Positions 23,222 to 32,200 of a DNA stretch of 32,408 bases are shown piece after piece; within the stretch, counting starts at the first letter, position 1, and every line of letters begins with the position of its first letter. Location: positions 1 through 32,408 of the IMG/VR virus record IMGVR_UViG_3300042484_001102. One strand, written 5' to 3'. The position numbers and the translations under genes are program-made. The notes beneath the pieces are model-generated. The model ran no database searches. It was not told where the DNA came from and was given only the letters and a program-made list of their open reading frames with translations. This DNA is from a virus.

Positions 23222-24343
23222 TTATGAGTTATTTGCTGCTGTTGCGAATGCAACTGCATCAAGCTCTTCCCATTGTAGACCAAAGCGGACGAATACTGTG
23301 TACTCAATTGTGTCCTTCTTTGGTTGGTAGAAACGGTTTACAGTGATGTCTCTCTGGAATCCCCATACACGGTTCTGAGGGAATGTAAGATCTACATAAC
23401 CTGCAGGGTAGTAAGGAACTTCCTGAACTTCAACACCAAGAACACGTGTTGTACGTGCTCCACCGAATGTCTGTGCTGCACCATCTAGATAGCTCTGACG
23501 GTTAGCAGGTGTACCTGCTGCAATTGGAGAAAATGCCTCTGCGATTGCATCAGCAAGTGTACCGTTGTTCTTAACGATACCCTGGAATGCATCTGTACCT
23601 GCATAGAACTTTAGATTGTTCTTGATTGCACGGTACTTGCGTGGCATTGCAAGGATAATATCCTGTAGAACAGGAGTTGTCCATTCATTGTTTGCAACGG
23701 TTACGAATGATTCGTGTGCGTCTGATCCTGAAGTTACCTTGTTTACGAAACCATCCATGATTGAAAGGAATGGAGCAGTTGAACCGTCACCGTTGATCGC
23801 AAGATCTTCAATGTCGTTTGCAAATGCTGTTGTCATTAAACGAACAAGGTGGTCTTCAAGAGCTCCACCTTCTAGGTTATCTTCAAGTGATTCTGTTGAT
23901 ACTTCCCAATCAAGACGAATCTTTTTTGTAGTAAGTTCAACCTTTGAGAATGTTGCTCCTGCATTGGTAAATGTAGGGTTTGCTTGTGCTGCTGCACGAA
24001 TTACACGCTCACCAACGTTAACTTTTTCAAGTTCCATTGTGTTAGCTCGCATTGTAACTCTACGTCCATCTTTAGCGAGAACTGTAGCATCCCACACATA
24101 ATCAATGAAGCGACGGGCTTGCTCAGGTAGCAAGATACCTCCAGGCGTACCTGTTGGATTTACAGCGTTAGGACCATCTAGTACTCCTAAATTTGCTGTA
24201 GCAATATTGCCCATGGTTCCTGTGCGGCCTGCAACTGGAATTCCAGCGTCTGCTGAGCTTCCTGAAGCAAATGCACCATCACCGCTATGAGCGTGGGCTA
24301 CTGTTGGAGAGCCTGGATAGTTCTTTACGATATCTTCTGACAT
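23222..24343 (-). CDS. Major capsid protein (HK97 fold)
   Basis: 373 aa from the ATG at 24343; AGGAGG at 24357-24352 lies 8 nt upstream, so the in-frame GTG overlapping this site (24352) is not the start. After a glycine-rich extension (about 1-72) the HK97-type N-arm and core follow: QARRFIDYVWDATVL, then the E-loop region and LDWEVSTESLEDNLEG, which resembles the spine-helix start with AFANDIEDLAINGDG. The extension recurs as a separate 81-aa protein. No delta domain is seen; scaffolding appears to be supplied by the protease C-terminus. The gene is less AT-rich than its neighbours and ends at a terminator, fitting high expression. Confidence 0.88.
   Translation of the reverse strand: MSEDIVKNYPGSPTVAHAHSGDGAFASGSSADAGIPVAGRTGTMGNIATANLGVLDGPNAVNPTGTPGGILLPEQARRFIDYVWDATVLAKDGRRVTMRANTMELEKVNVGERVIRAAAQANPTFTNAGATFSKVELTTKKIRLDWEVSTESLEDNLEGGALEDHLVRLMTTAFANDIEDLAINGDGSTAPFLSIMDGFVNKVTSGSDAHESFVTVANNEWTTPVLQDIILAMPRKYRAIKNNLKFYAGTDAFQGIVKNNGTLADAIAEAFSPIAAGTPANRQSYLDGAAQTFGGARTTRVLGVEVQEVPYYPAGYVDLTFPQNRVWGFQRDITVNRFYQPKKDTIEYTVFVRFGLQWEELDAVAFATAANNS
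24118..24319 (-). repeat. Capsid N-terminal extension, duplicated as a separate gene
   Basis: Capsid residues about 9-75 (YPGSP ... GPNAVNPTGTPGGILLP) are the partner of the 81-aa protein at 23154-22909. Similarity stops where the conserved HK97 N-arm (RFIDYVWDA) begins, so the duplicated unit is the extension alone. Confidence 0.7.
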
Positions 24344-24351
24344 ATTGTTCA

Positions 24352-24357
24352 CCTCCT
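24352..24357 (-). promoter_or_regulatory. Ribosome binding site that fixes the capsid start
   Basis: AGGAGG on the minus strand, 8 nt before the ATG at 24343. Because its last base is part of an in-frame GTG, the longer reading (MNNMSED) would start within its own ribosome site and is rejected. Confidence 0.8.
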
Positions 24358-24369
24358 AGTGATTTTATG

Positions 24370-24921
24370 TTAGTTGTATAGGTCGGAGAATTTGAGGAAA
24401 CGTCCGCCCCATAGGGATTTGTGAGCCATTACTGGCTCCTGCACGATCTCGCCTAGATCGCCAGACTTGCGGAAAGCGGTATCTAGCTCTACTAGATCTA
24501 CTCGCTTGCCAATTTCATTGAAAGTTCCCTTGATCTGATCTACATCAGTTGTTGTGGCTTCAAGAGATTTCTTTATATTTGCAACTTCATCACTTAGTGA
24601 TTTTAGTGTTGCTGCTAGATCGCCAAAGGCATTATTAACAGAATCTTTAATTTCTGTAATTGCATTAACAACTACGTCATCCGCTTTAGCTGCAGTTTTT
24701 TCTTCTTTGTCGTCTTCTTTTGTTAAAGCAGAAGGCATCATTTCTTCGTCTTCTTCTTCTTCATCTGTTGACTTCTTAGGAGCGTCTGCTTTTTCTGCTT
24801 CTGCTTCTGCTGCAATAGGTGCCTCAATAGTGGCATCTGCCTTTGGAGTGACCTCTGATACTACTTCTGGAGTTACTTCTGCTTCTTCAGCCTTTGCAAC
24901 TACTTCTGTATTTTCTGTCAT
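24370..24921 (-). CDS. Scaffolding protein, nested in frame in the protease gene
   Basis: 183 aa, beginning at an internal ATG (MTENTEVVAKAEEAEV) and sharing the stop of the protease gene. The start is preceded by a complete AAGGAGGT, 7 nt upstream, the best ribosome site in the window. The product has the look of a scaffold: an acidic, alanine-rich, disordered first half (including EEEEDEEMM), a coiled coil (LKSLSDEVANIKKSLEATTT) and a conserved C-terminal tail (WGGRFLKFSDLYN) that could bind capsid. The arrangement resembles lambda C/Nu3, where scaffold is translated from inside the protease gene. The separate product is inferred from the start signal, not proven. Confidence 0.65.
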   Translation of the reverse strand: MTENTEVVAKAEEAEVTPEVVSEVTPKADATIEAPIAAEAEAEKADAPKKSTDEEEEDEEMMPSALTKEDDKEEKTAAKADDVVVNAITEIKDSVNNAFGDLAATLKSLSDEVANIKKSLEATTTDVDQIKGTFNEIGKRVDLVELDTAFRKSGDLGEIVQEPVMAHKSLWGGRFLKFSDLYN

Positions 24922-25680
24922 AGGACTTACCTCCTTGTTAATCTTAGAAGACTCTATGCCTTTAGCACTATCAACTAAGAATTTTATCATGTCTATTTTA
25001 TCTTTATCTGATTTTTCTACAAAACCAATATTTTTCATTTCTTCTCCAGATACTGGACTAACTTGTGTATCTTCTTCGGAAGTTAAAACAATTCCATTAT
25101 CTTTATCGTAGAATACATTTTCAATAATTGTATCCATTCCGTCACCTTTAATTACATCAATGCCATCAACTTTTTCAACTGAAACAATGCTGGCAAACTG
25201 ATTTGCTGGTGAATCTACTAAAGATAGTTCTACTAAATCATATTGTTTAATAACTCTAATTGTTTTGTCAAGTTCTTCATTATATGCATCATCCCACTTA
25301 TTCATTCTTCCGCCAATAGAAAAACCAGTGTATGTACCATCAAGAACTTTTTCCCATGCATTCTGTGCACCCTTTGAAATGTATGTAGAAACGTAAACTC
25401 CTTTATAGAATTTTTTTGTTTCTGGATCAAAGTATTTTTCTTCTTTAAAATTAATCATTTTACCAACGGCTGAAGGCTGATGCATTTCACGAATATTTCC
25501 ACGGAATCTAGAGAAAGCTTCCATAGATGCTTCTGTTGTAACAATATCATCTTGCTTATCAATGTTGTCTAGTGATGCAAAACCTGATACTATTCTGCGT
25601 TCTTGGTCTACTTTTCCAAAGGGCATAGATAGGCGAAGATTGTCGCCGTCAGTTGTCCAAAATGCCTTATTTGTATTCAT
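24370..25680 (-). CDS. Prohead protease (XkdF/HK97 gp4-like) fused to scaffold
   Basis: 436 aa from the ATG at 25680. The protease domain is residues ~1-175: VSGFASLDNIDKQDDIV, then catalytic His67 in NIREMHQPS, Ser121 in YTGFSIGG, and the VELSLVDSPAN motif at about 150-160. These match phage prohead serine proteases of the XkdF/HK97 gp4 type, which cleave scaffold and mature the capsid. Residues ~250-436 are the scaffold region described separately. An ATG 24 nt upstream (25704) is also in frame, but a TGGTATAAT promoter lies between the two, and neither has a convincing Shine-Dalgarno; the shorter, nearly leaderless form is preferred. Confidence 0.85.
   Translation of the reverse strand: MNTNKAFWTTDGDNLRLSMPFGKVDQERRIVSGFASLDNIDKQDDIVTTEASMEAFSRFRGNIREMHQPSAVGKMINFKEEKYFDPETKKFYKGVYVSTYISKGAQNAWEKVLDGTYTGFSIGGRMNKWDDAYNEELDKTIRVIKQYDLVELSLVDSPANQFASIVSVEKVDGIDVIKGDGMDTIIENVFYDKDNGIVLTSEEDTQVSPVSGEEMKNIGFVEKSDKDKIDMIKFLVDSAKGIESSKINKEVSPMTENTEVVAKAEEAEVTPEVVSEVTPKADATIEAPIAAEAEAEKADAPKKSTDEEEEDEEMMPSALTKEDDKEEKTAAKADDVVVNAITEIKDSVNNAFGDLAATLKSLSDEVANIKKSLEATTTDVDQIKGTFNEIGKRVDLVELDTAFRKSGDLGEIVQEPVMAHKSLWGGRFLKFSDLYN
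24929..24936 (-). promoter_or_regulatory. Internal ribosome binding site for the nested scaffold
   Basis: AAGGAGGT on the minus strand, fully complementary to the 16S rRNA 3' tail core, 7 nt before an in-frame ATG. It codes for part of the protease-scaffold linker (NKEVSP) and no other internal site of this strength was found in the long genes. Confidence 0.7.
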
Positions 25681-25690
25681 TGTGTATTCT

Positions 25691-25699
25691 ATTATACCA
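25691..25699 (-). promoter_or_regulatory. Extended -10 promoter before the protease-scaffold-capsid unit
   Basis: TGGTATAAT on the minus strand in the 105-nt gap behind the halogenase gene. It ends 10 nt before the ATG at 25680, which would leave a leader of about 3 nt or none. A TTGAGA 19 nt upstream is a weak -35 candidate. Confidence 0.65.
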
Positions 25700-25784
25700 A
25701 ACATTTATAGGGTTTTCTCAAGTATTGAGATAGTGCCAAGTTAGACCTGGTTTCTATATAAAGCCAAGCAACTTTTATGCTGTA

Positions 25785-27155
25785 CTAAACTATAATACCA
25801 TACAGTTCAAGCTCTTTTTTTGCAGTATCTTTTGTTATATTGTTTGTACCAGCTAAAACCCAGTTCCACAGAGGTGCCCCTGCACTACCATAGTAATAGT
25901 CATAGTTGAAAAATCCAGGTACCTTGTGTTTTGACCTTTCCAGAATTTCCCTAGAAAAAGGTGTAAGGGTTTTACCAGAGGAAATATGTTTCCAGAACTC
26001 TGAATCTGTTCTACCACCTTGATAGTGTATTACTAAAAAATCACGTATATCATCATATAGTTTTTGCATACGAGAGTTATATCTTTTTTGACCTACTGGG
26101 TCGTATGTTTTTTCCCAGGTATCTGACATAAACTCAAAACAAAATGTAACAAGTTGAACTATGGTTGTATGTATTGAGGTTGCTTCTAGTGGTTCTGCAA
26201 AAGATGAAGCAAGTCCTAAAGCAAGACAATTTTTTTCCCAAAGAACATCGCATCTTCCAGACTCAAACTTTATTACTTTTATTGGATCAATTTCATGACC
26301 CAGCAATAACTCAACTTCTTTTTGAGCATTTTCTACAGATATATATTTATCAGAAAAAACATAACCACATCCAATACGACTTGCTGTTGGAATTTGCCAC
26401 ATCCATCCAGCTGACAGTGCGTGAGCTACGGTTAGTGGCTCTAGATCATCTTTTGGCCTTGGCAAAATAAATGGTATTGCAGTATTGACTGGAAGATTTT
26501 CTGAGTAAGAATTCCACTTAACACCTAAAGATTTCATTAGTATACGTGAAAATCCTGTACAGTCAATAAAAAAATCTCCAAAAATTTCTTCATTATTTTC
26601 TAATATTAAACTTTTTATTGATCCATCTTCTTTTAGTGTTACTTTATTAATAATTCCATCTATGTGGCTAATTTTGTTTTCTAAAATTTTTTTAAAATGT
26701 TTTCCTATAAGAGTTCCATCAAAATGAAGTGCTGTGACTTCTGTATATTTTTTATCTATAAAGCATTTTCCTAGTTTAGAGGATTCATGCATTCCTTCAG
26801 AACCTTTTTGATAGAAGGCAGTTAAAAAATCAACATCTGGACTAAACTTATGGGTTTCGGTTCCATCTAAAGGTGCATAATAAGAACTTCCATCTCCTGT
26901 CCAATTTTTATGTCTAATTCCTAGTTTTAATGTTGCATCAGTATTTGCTATAAAGTCAGAAATGTTACTTCCAGTATCAAAAAACTTATTGTTAAGTACA
27001 CGTGTTAGTAATCTAGTAGAGCCTTCTCCAGATCCTATAATTCCTAACTGAGTAGACTCAATTAAAGTTACTCTATGTTTGTTTGGTTGAGAGTTAGCAA
27101 AAAAAAGTGCTGCAAGCCATCCAGCAGTTCCACCACCAGCAATTACTATGTTCAT
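25785..27155 (-). CDS. Flavin-dependent tryptophan-halogenase family enzyme
   Basis: 456 aa, intact. FADH2-dependent halogenases make a hypohalous species that is passed to an active-site lysine and then to an aromatic substrate. Visible: FAD-binding GGGTAGW (7-13); GSGEGS (41-46); Lys77 in TLKLGI, matching PrnA K79; the family signature GWMWQIP (250-256); GLASSFAEPLEATSIH (314-329), in which E324 matches the catalytic glutamate; and the C-terminal HYQGGRTDSEFW. Ser327 replaces the Gly of the usual EST-G motif, a change also seen in other members. It starts 13 nt after the portal stop with GAGGTAA as ribosome site, so it is transcribed with the portal. No flavin reductase is in the window. 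Substrate and halide are unknown. Confidence 0.9.
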   Translation of the reverse strand: MNIVIAGGGTAGWLAALFFANSQPNKHRVTLIESTQLGIIGSGEGSTRLLTRVLNNKFFDTGSNISDFIANTDATLKLGIRHKNWTGDGSSYYAPLDGTETHKFSPDVDFLTAFYQKGSEGMHESSKLGKCFIDKKYTEVTALHFDGTLIGKHFKKILENKISHIDGIINKVTLKEDGSIKSLILENNEEIFGDFFIDCTGFSRILMKSLGVKWNSYSENLPVNTAIPFILPRPKDDLEPLTVAHALSAGWMWQIPTASRIGCGYVFSDKYISVENAQKEVELLLGHEIDPIKVIKFESGRCDVLWEKNCLALGLASSFAEPLEATSIHTTIVQLVTFCFEFMSDTWEKTYDPVGQKRYNSRMQKLYDDIRDFLVIHYQGGRTDSEFWKHISSGKTLTPFSREILERSKHKVPGFFNYDYYYGSAGAPLWNWVLAGTNNITKDTAKKELELYGIIV

Positions 27156-27168
27156 ATAGTTACCTCAA

Positions 27169-28812
27169 CTACTGAGATGATCTACCTTCGCCTTTTGGAT
27201 TTCTTCCAGATACTGTTGTAGTACTATCTGATGCGTTATTTGTTCTTTCTGCGTCCCTAGATCTATTTCCATTTGCCCTTGAATCTGCAGCCTGCCTTGG
27301 ACTTAATTCAAGAGGAGAGTCTCCATGTTTTGCTTGTGGAAGATCAAGAATTTCTCTTGCTTCATTTGGAAGCATTATCTGATTTTTTACATAACGCTCA
27401 AGAATTTGAGACTGAGCAATTTCATCAGTAAGCGTAAGCTCATTAAACCTAAACTCTAAAATATCTGTTTTTTCTTTAATTACTTTGTTAATTATTTTTT
27501 CAAGATCTTGTTGTGCTGGACGTGAAACTTGTTCTTTAAATGTGCGATCTTGAGCTAATGAGCTAGCTGTTGCTCCAGTTTCTGATCCACCAAGTTTAGA
27601 GATTGGAACCTGATGAGCAATTAAAATATCATCTCTGTTTTGTTTACGATACTCTTTAAATGATCCATCTTGAATTCCATTTTCAATTGGGTCCATCTTA
27701 AACTCAACCTTGCTATTTTCAGTATCTCCAGGAAGTGGTATGTATAGAGTTCTGTGTGATTGTGCTTTAAGTCCCGTTTGTAAAAAGCGAAACATTTTAT
27801 CTTCTGCATCTGAAGACAACTTTGCACCCTTTAATGTAATAACATATCTAGGAACAGCTTTATTTTCAAAATAATCAATATTGTATTGTGAAGCAAGTTG
27901 ATCACCAATAAGCGAAGGAAATGCTGCAACAATATCTGGTACACCATAGTATGTATTTAGTGGAGAGTAATCCTTAAAATGAATAATTTCGTTTGGACGT
28001 TTATCTTCTGTAAGAGGATTAGAATTTGTTGCTGAAAAATTTTTAAAGTAAACAACTTTTGGTCCAATAATTTGAACAAATCCATCACGGAGTCTACGAA
28101 CACGCATTGTTATTGAAGGAATATGTCCAACATATCCAATTTCCCCAGTAACCGTTCTTCCAATTTCTAGGTATCCATTGCCAGTAGACTGTATGTCTGT
28201 AAATACTTTTTCCATCGTTCTAGTAAAGCTATCATCATCATTAAGGGATTCAAGCCAATCACGCAACTCAAGTTTTGCACGTTCAATTCTTTTACGGGCA
28301 CGGCCTACTGCATCTGTATTATCATTACTTTCAAGACTTAAACTTGTTCTATCTGTTACATCAAAACGATATCCAAGACCAACAACATTTTCTACTTTTG
28401 CATCAATAGCAGCATGATTAGCAAAAGATGTGTCATAAAAGTTAGCAAGTTCATATAAATTATATGGTGGAGTAATTACATCAAAAAGACCATAACCATT
28501 TCTGTAGACTAAGCCTGGATTAATAGCTTTTGATCCAGTATCATTAATTCCTTTAGGGTCTGCATTAGCAGAATCTAAATATGATGTTGAAAGTAAATCA
28601 ATGTTTGCATTTGTAGCAAGATATCCGCTAGCATTTGATGCTTTGTTTACTTGTCTGGTTACACGACGCTTAAAGTTTTCCTGTATTCCAACCAAGCCTT
28701 TAAGTTCATCCCAAGATTTGTTAAAAGGATCGCTTGCTTTAAATGGGTTTTCTTCTTTTTGATTTGTGTCTAATCTTGCTTGAATATAATCATTGTCATA
28801 GTCATTACTCAT
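27169..28812 (-). CDS. Portal protein (HK97/PBSX type)
   Basis: 547 aa from the ATG at 28812, which has AAGGA 8 nt upstream; an ATG 9 nt further up (28821) is too near that site. Typical portal features: helical N-terminal clip-proximal region, GNGYLEIGRTVTGEIGYVGH, then NEIIHFKDYSPLNTYYGVPD with the LIGDQLASQYNIDYFENKAV helix and VPRYVITLKG. These are standard for phage portal family proteins. HQVPISKLGGSETGATASS is the conserved segment before the crown. The C-terminus is disordered and polar. It forms the dodecameric ring for DNA entry. It overlaps the upstream gene by a few bases. Confidence 0.88.
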   Translation of the reverse strand: MSNDYDNDYIQARLDTNQKEENPFKASDPFNKSWDELKGLVGIQENFKRRVTRQVNKASNASGYLATNANIDLLSTSYLDSANADPKGINDTGSKAINPGLVYRNGYGLFDVITPPYNLYELANFYDTSFANHAAIDAKVENVVGLGYRFDVTDRTSLSLESNDNTDAVGRARKRIERAKLELRDWLESLNDDDSFTRTMEKVFTDIQSTGNGYLEIGRTVTGEIGYVGHIPSITMRVRRLRDGFVQIIGPKVVYFKNFSATNSNPLTEDKRPNEIIHFKDYSPLNTYYGVPDIVAAFPSLIGDQLASQYNIDYFENKAVPRYVITLKGAKLSSDAEDKMFRFLQTGLKAQSHRTLYIPLPGDTENSKVEFKMDPIENGIQDGSFKEYRKQNRDDILIAHQVPISKLGGSETGATASSLAQDRTFKEQVSRPAQQDLEKIINKVIKEKTDILEFRFNELTLTDEIAQSQILERYVKNQIMLPNEAREILDLPQAKHGDSPLELSPRQAADSRANGNRSRDAERTNNASDSTTTVSGRNPKGEGRSSQ

Positions 28813-29200
28813 CAAATGCATCCTTGCCTGACTTATTTAATGTTTGCTGAGCAGCATGCCAAGCACCTAAATCATTCATTGATGGTATAAGTCCAGATTT
28901 CATTCTGTCCAATTGCACTGAATGCTCTTCATCATCAATTCTTGTTAATCCAGGAACAAAAACTGCTTCTCCGTCACCTTCATCGCCATAATATTTTGCT
29001 GCTTGTTTAAGTTCTGCTATTTTTGCTAAATCATTACGCATAGACTCTATATTTAATACGTTACCTTCTCCGTCTGTAAACCATTTTCCTGTTGATTTTT
29101 TATATACGTAAAGTCCCCAATTGTATTTTTTTTCAATTACCTGCCTACGTACATTCTTTACAAGAGGTTCGCCAGTTTCTGGGTTAATTAAAGAATTCAT
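28805..29200 (-). CDS. 131-aa protein of unknown function before the portal
   Basis: Not recognised. N-terminal half basic with aromatic residues (NWGLYVYKKSTGKWFTDGEG, about 27-46), central helix (MRNDLAKIAELKQAAKYYG) and an acidic C-terminal half ending KSGKDAFDE. No Cys pairs, membrane segment or signal. It has an extended -10 element exactly 7 nt before its ATG and no Shine-Dalgarno, so the transcript may be leaderless. It overlaps the portal gene start, which suggests a role in head assembly or simply coupling. Confidence 0.6.
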   Translation of the reverse strand: MNSLINPETGEPLVKNVRRQVIEKKYNWGLYVYKKSTGKWFTDGEGNVLNIESMRNDLAKIAELKQAAKYYGDEGDGEAVFVPGLTRIDDEEHSVQLDRMKSGLIPSMNDLGAWHAAQQTLNKSGKDAFDE

Positions 29201-29207
29201 AAACTTT

Positions 29208-29216
29208 AGTATACCA
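29208..29216 (-). promoter_or_regulatory. Extended -10 promoter, probable leaderless start before the portal operon
   Basis: TGGTATACT on the minus strand, followed by 7 nt (AAAGTTT) and the ATG of the 131-aa gene. Spacing equals that at the long tail chaperone. It would drive the 131-aa gene, the portal and the halogenase. Confidence 0.6.
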
Positions 29217-29218
29217 TA

Positions 29219-32200
29219 TTACACAGGTGTTTTGACTTGAATCTGCCAAGATGTGTCTTTATATACCTTTATGCTAACAGAGTCAAGCAACATTCCCTGA
29301 CTATCATCAACAATAATCTTATTGGTTCCAATATAAGTTTTGTATATTTCAACAGGATTTGACCCATAAAGATCTACAGTAGACAAGACTAATACACCAT
29401 TCCAGGTATAGCTATCTAACCAGTACTGCCAATCTAAATCATTAGATATATCATTTTTTACTCTTGTCCATGGACGATTTATAGACTTTTGAATTTTTTG
29501 GATTCCTGTAGACTGATAGTAGGAAACATTATTAAATAAAGCTGAACCAGTTAAATTAATTGATCCAAGATATGAGTTAAAGTTAAGTGATTCTGGGAAA
29601 GAAACCGAAAGGACTCCCCATTCATTTTTTGTTATTCTTGGTTCTCTTACTAAGTTACCATTCCAATAATATGAAATTCCCTGATATTCTTGATTTGTTA
29701 ATTGACTTCTTGCAACAACTTTTCCACGTGTTCCGTTAACATTGTCTGATAAAACATAAAACTTTATTGTGTCACCCTTGTAATCTATATCAAATAAAGT
29801 TTCTTCTTCTACTGAAAAGAATAAACTATCATATCTCATCCATAACTGTATTGCGTTTACTTTATAGTCTAACGCAAGAGAACTATTTATTGGAACAGAT
29901 ATACCACGACTTGTTTGTAAATTAGTTTCACCACTTACTTTAATTCCAGAGTCCCTAGTTAAATAAAGATATGGTGTGCTTCCTTTATAAATGTTGAATG
30001 GATTTTTTGATTTATAGTCATAATAGACTCCAGATTGTTTAAATGGAAAAATATTTTGTCCAAATCTAGTTCCAATTGGATTAAATGAGTTATCGTTTAG
30101 CGCTTGTGATGCAATTTCTAAATTTTTAATAGATATTGGATTTTTATTAATTGATGTAGCGTTAAGTTCAATATGGTAAACAATTGCAAGATCATTAAAA
30201 TTAACTTTTTTGCTTGGGTAAATTATTGTGTTGTTAATTACCTCAAATTTTGTAGTTTCCCAGTTTTCAAAAGAATCAATATCAATAACTAAACTATTTT
30301 CTATTGGTTGAATTGTTGTAAAGAAAGATTCTAGATTATTTGCTCCATCTTGAATATATTGAAAACTTATATATGTTTTTATTGTTGAGTTTGATGTGTC
30401 ATATCTATAATTTTCAACTGATCTACTGTTTAACTCTGCATAGTCTTCCCAATTAGTCAATAGAAAATTATCAAGTTGATCATAAGATTTTTGTATTGGA
30501 AAAAGATATTCATTTTTTAGTGTAGAATAATTCCAACTAGATACTTGTTCATAGACTGAAACAGTTGATGGTGCTGGAATGTCAATATTAAATTGTAAAA
30601 AATCTAAATCATAGTAACTTTTTCCTTTAGAATTTGTAACATATTTTGCAAAATAAGATAATGGCATGTAGTCTTCCCAGTATCCATAAGAGTTAATGTC
30701 AAGAAAATAGTTATTGTATTTTTCAAATGGAACTAGTGTGTAGCTTGCAGTATGATTAATCATTTCATCTACTGAAGCATTAAGGATTATTCCGCTTTGA
30801 TCAAAATTATCTTTAATTAAATTTGTATTAAATTTACTAGATATTCCAAAACTATAAATATTTCCAGTAAATGAGTTTTCTGGGTTGGTATCTCCTGCAA
30901 TATATATTTCTAGTCCATTTTTATTTCCAAAAAATGTTGCAACGTTTCCACCAAAATAACTAACTAATTTTTCAATATTTATTCCAGCAATATACTTGTC
31001 TCCAGATACTAAACCAGAAAATACTGTGCTTGGGCTTCCACCCTCTAAAACCTCTTCCCATGATGCTGTATTATAAAATCCAGCGTCTATAACTGTTCCA
31101 TTATCGTCATAAAAACTTTGATATATAAAATCATCATAGATTATTTGTTCTTCTCCATTATAATAGAGAGAGTAATTTATGTGATCCCCTTCTTTTATAA
31201 CAGAAAAATAATTTTTAGTTATTGAGTTATATATTGTAAATAATGTTTCTACAGATGTCATATTTGTTGAACTAAAAATACCATATATAGCAATAGGATC
31301 ACTATTTATAATATTGAAATTATTAAAATTAAAGTAAGAATGAACATTGTTCCAAGAATTATTAGGTCTAAATGTTATAAAGTTATTTGCTTCATCCTGT
31401 ATTTCTTTGTTATCAGAATAAAGATTTTCTATTGTTTTTTCTTGTATAGATATATTTGGCAAAGAATATTGTGGAGTAGACAATGATTGAGGGCTTGTTG
31501 TTAAATTATCAAAACTTCCTTGTTCCCATTTTGCAAAATTTGGATATGAATAGTTTGCTGTGTATCCAGAAAATGGGTAATCAATAAAAGTTGAAACTCC
31601 ACCATATGAAGAATCAATAGATTCTGGAGATATAACAGCTTGTCCATAAACCCATCTTCTTTTTGCTACTGTAATTGGAACTTGGTATGGGTATATAGAA
31701 ATACAGTCAATTTCAAAAGGATTTATGTCTGCATAAGAGTAAAATCCTAGCCAATCTTGATCTTTGCCTTCTTCGTCTAATTCATCTGGAAAAGTTAAAT
31801 CATCAATATTAAAATTAAATGATAAGACTTGTTCTCCATTTATTAAAAGGGATGCAGTATTTCCTATAAAACGAATGTGAATAAGCATTGGTCTATACCA
31901 TTCACCAACAAAGTGTGATGCAAAATTATTTCCAATTGAAAGAGTTAGAAATCCACCGTTTATATATAATCCATCAGTTGATGATATTGGACCAAATATT
32001 CTTTTGTCTAAAGATGAGTCTGAGTTAATTCTTGCCCAAAATTCTACAGTGTAATTATTATATTTTCCTTTATTGTTAAGAAATCCTTTTCCTGGAACAA
32101 TTAAAGATGCTCCAGAGCTTACATTTAGTTTTGTAAGATTTGATGCTCCAAAAACTAATGGTAAGCTTGTATTTCTTGCTAAAAGTCCAAGAGCTGAAAG

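Noticed and set aside
24344-24352. GTG start adding three residues to the capsid protein
   Set aside because: The GTG overlaps the ribosome site of the better ATG at 24343.
25735-25775. Repeated GCCAAG and a short CCAGGT/ACTTGG hairpin behind the halogenase gene
   Set aside because: The stem needs a G-U pair and has a 3-nt loop and no U-tract, so it is not a credible terminator. The repeat is too short to suggest an attachment or insertion site.
25785-27155. General FAD monooxygenase (UbiH-like) reading of the halogenase
   Set aside because: The active-site lysine and the GWMWQIP signature are specific to flavin-dependent halogenases.
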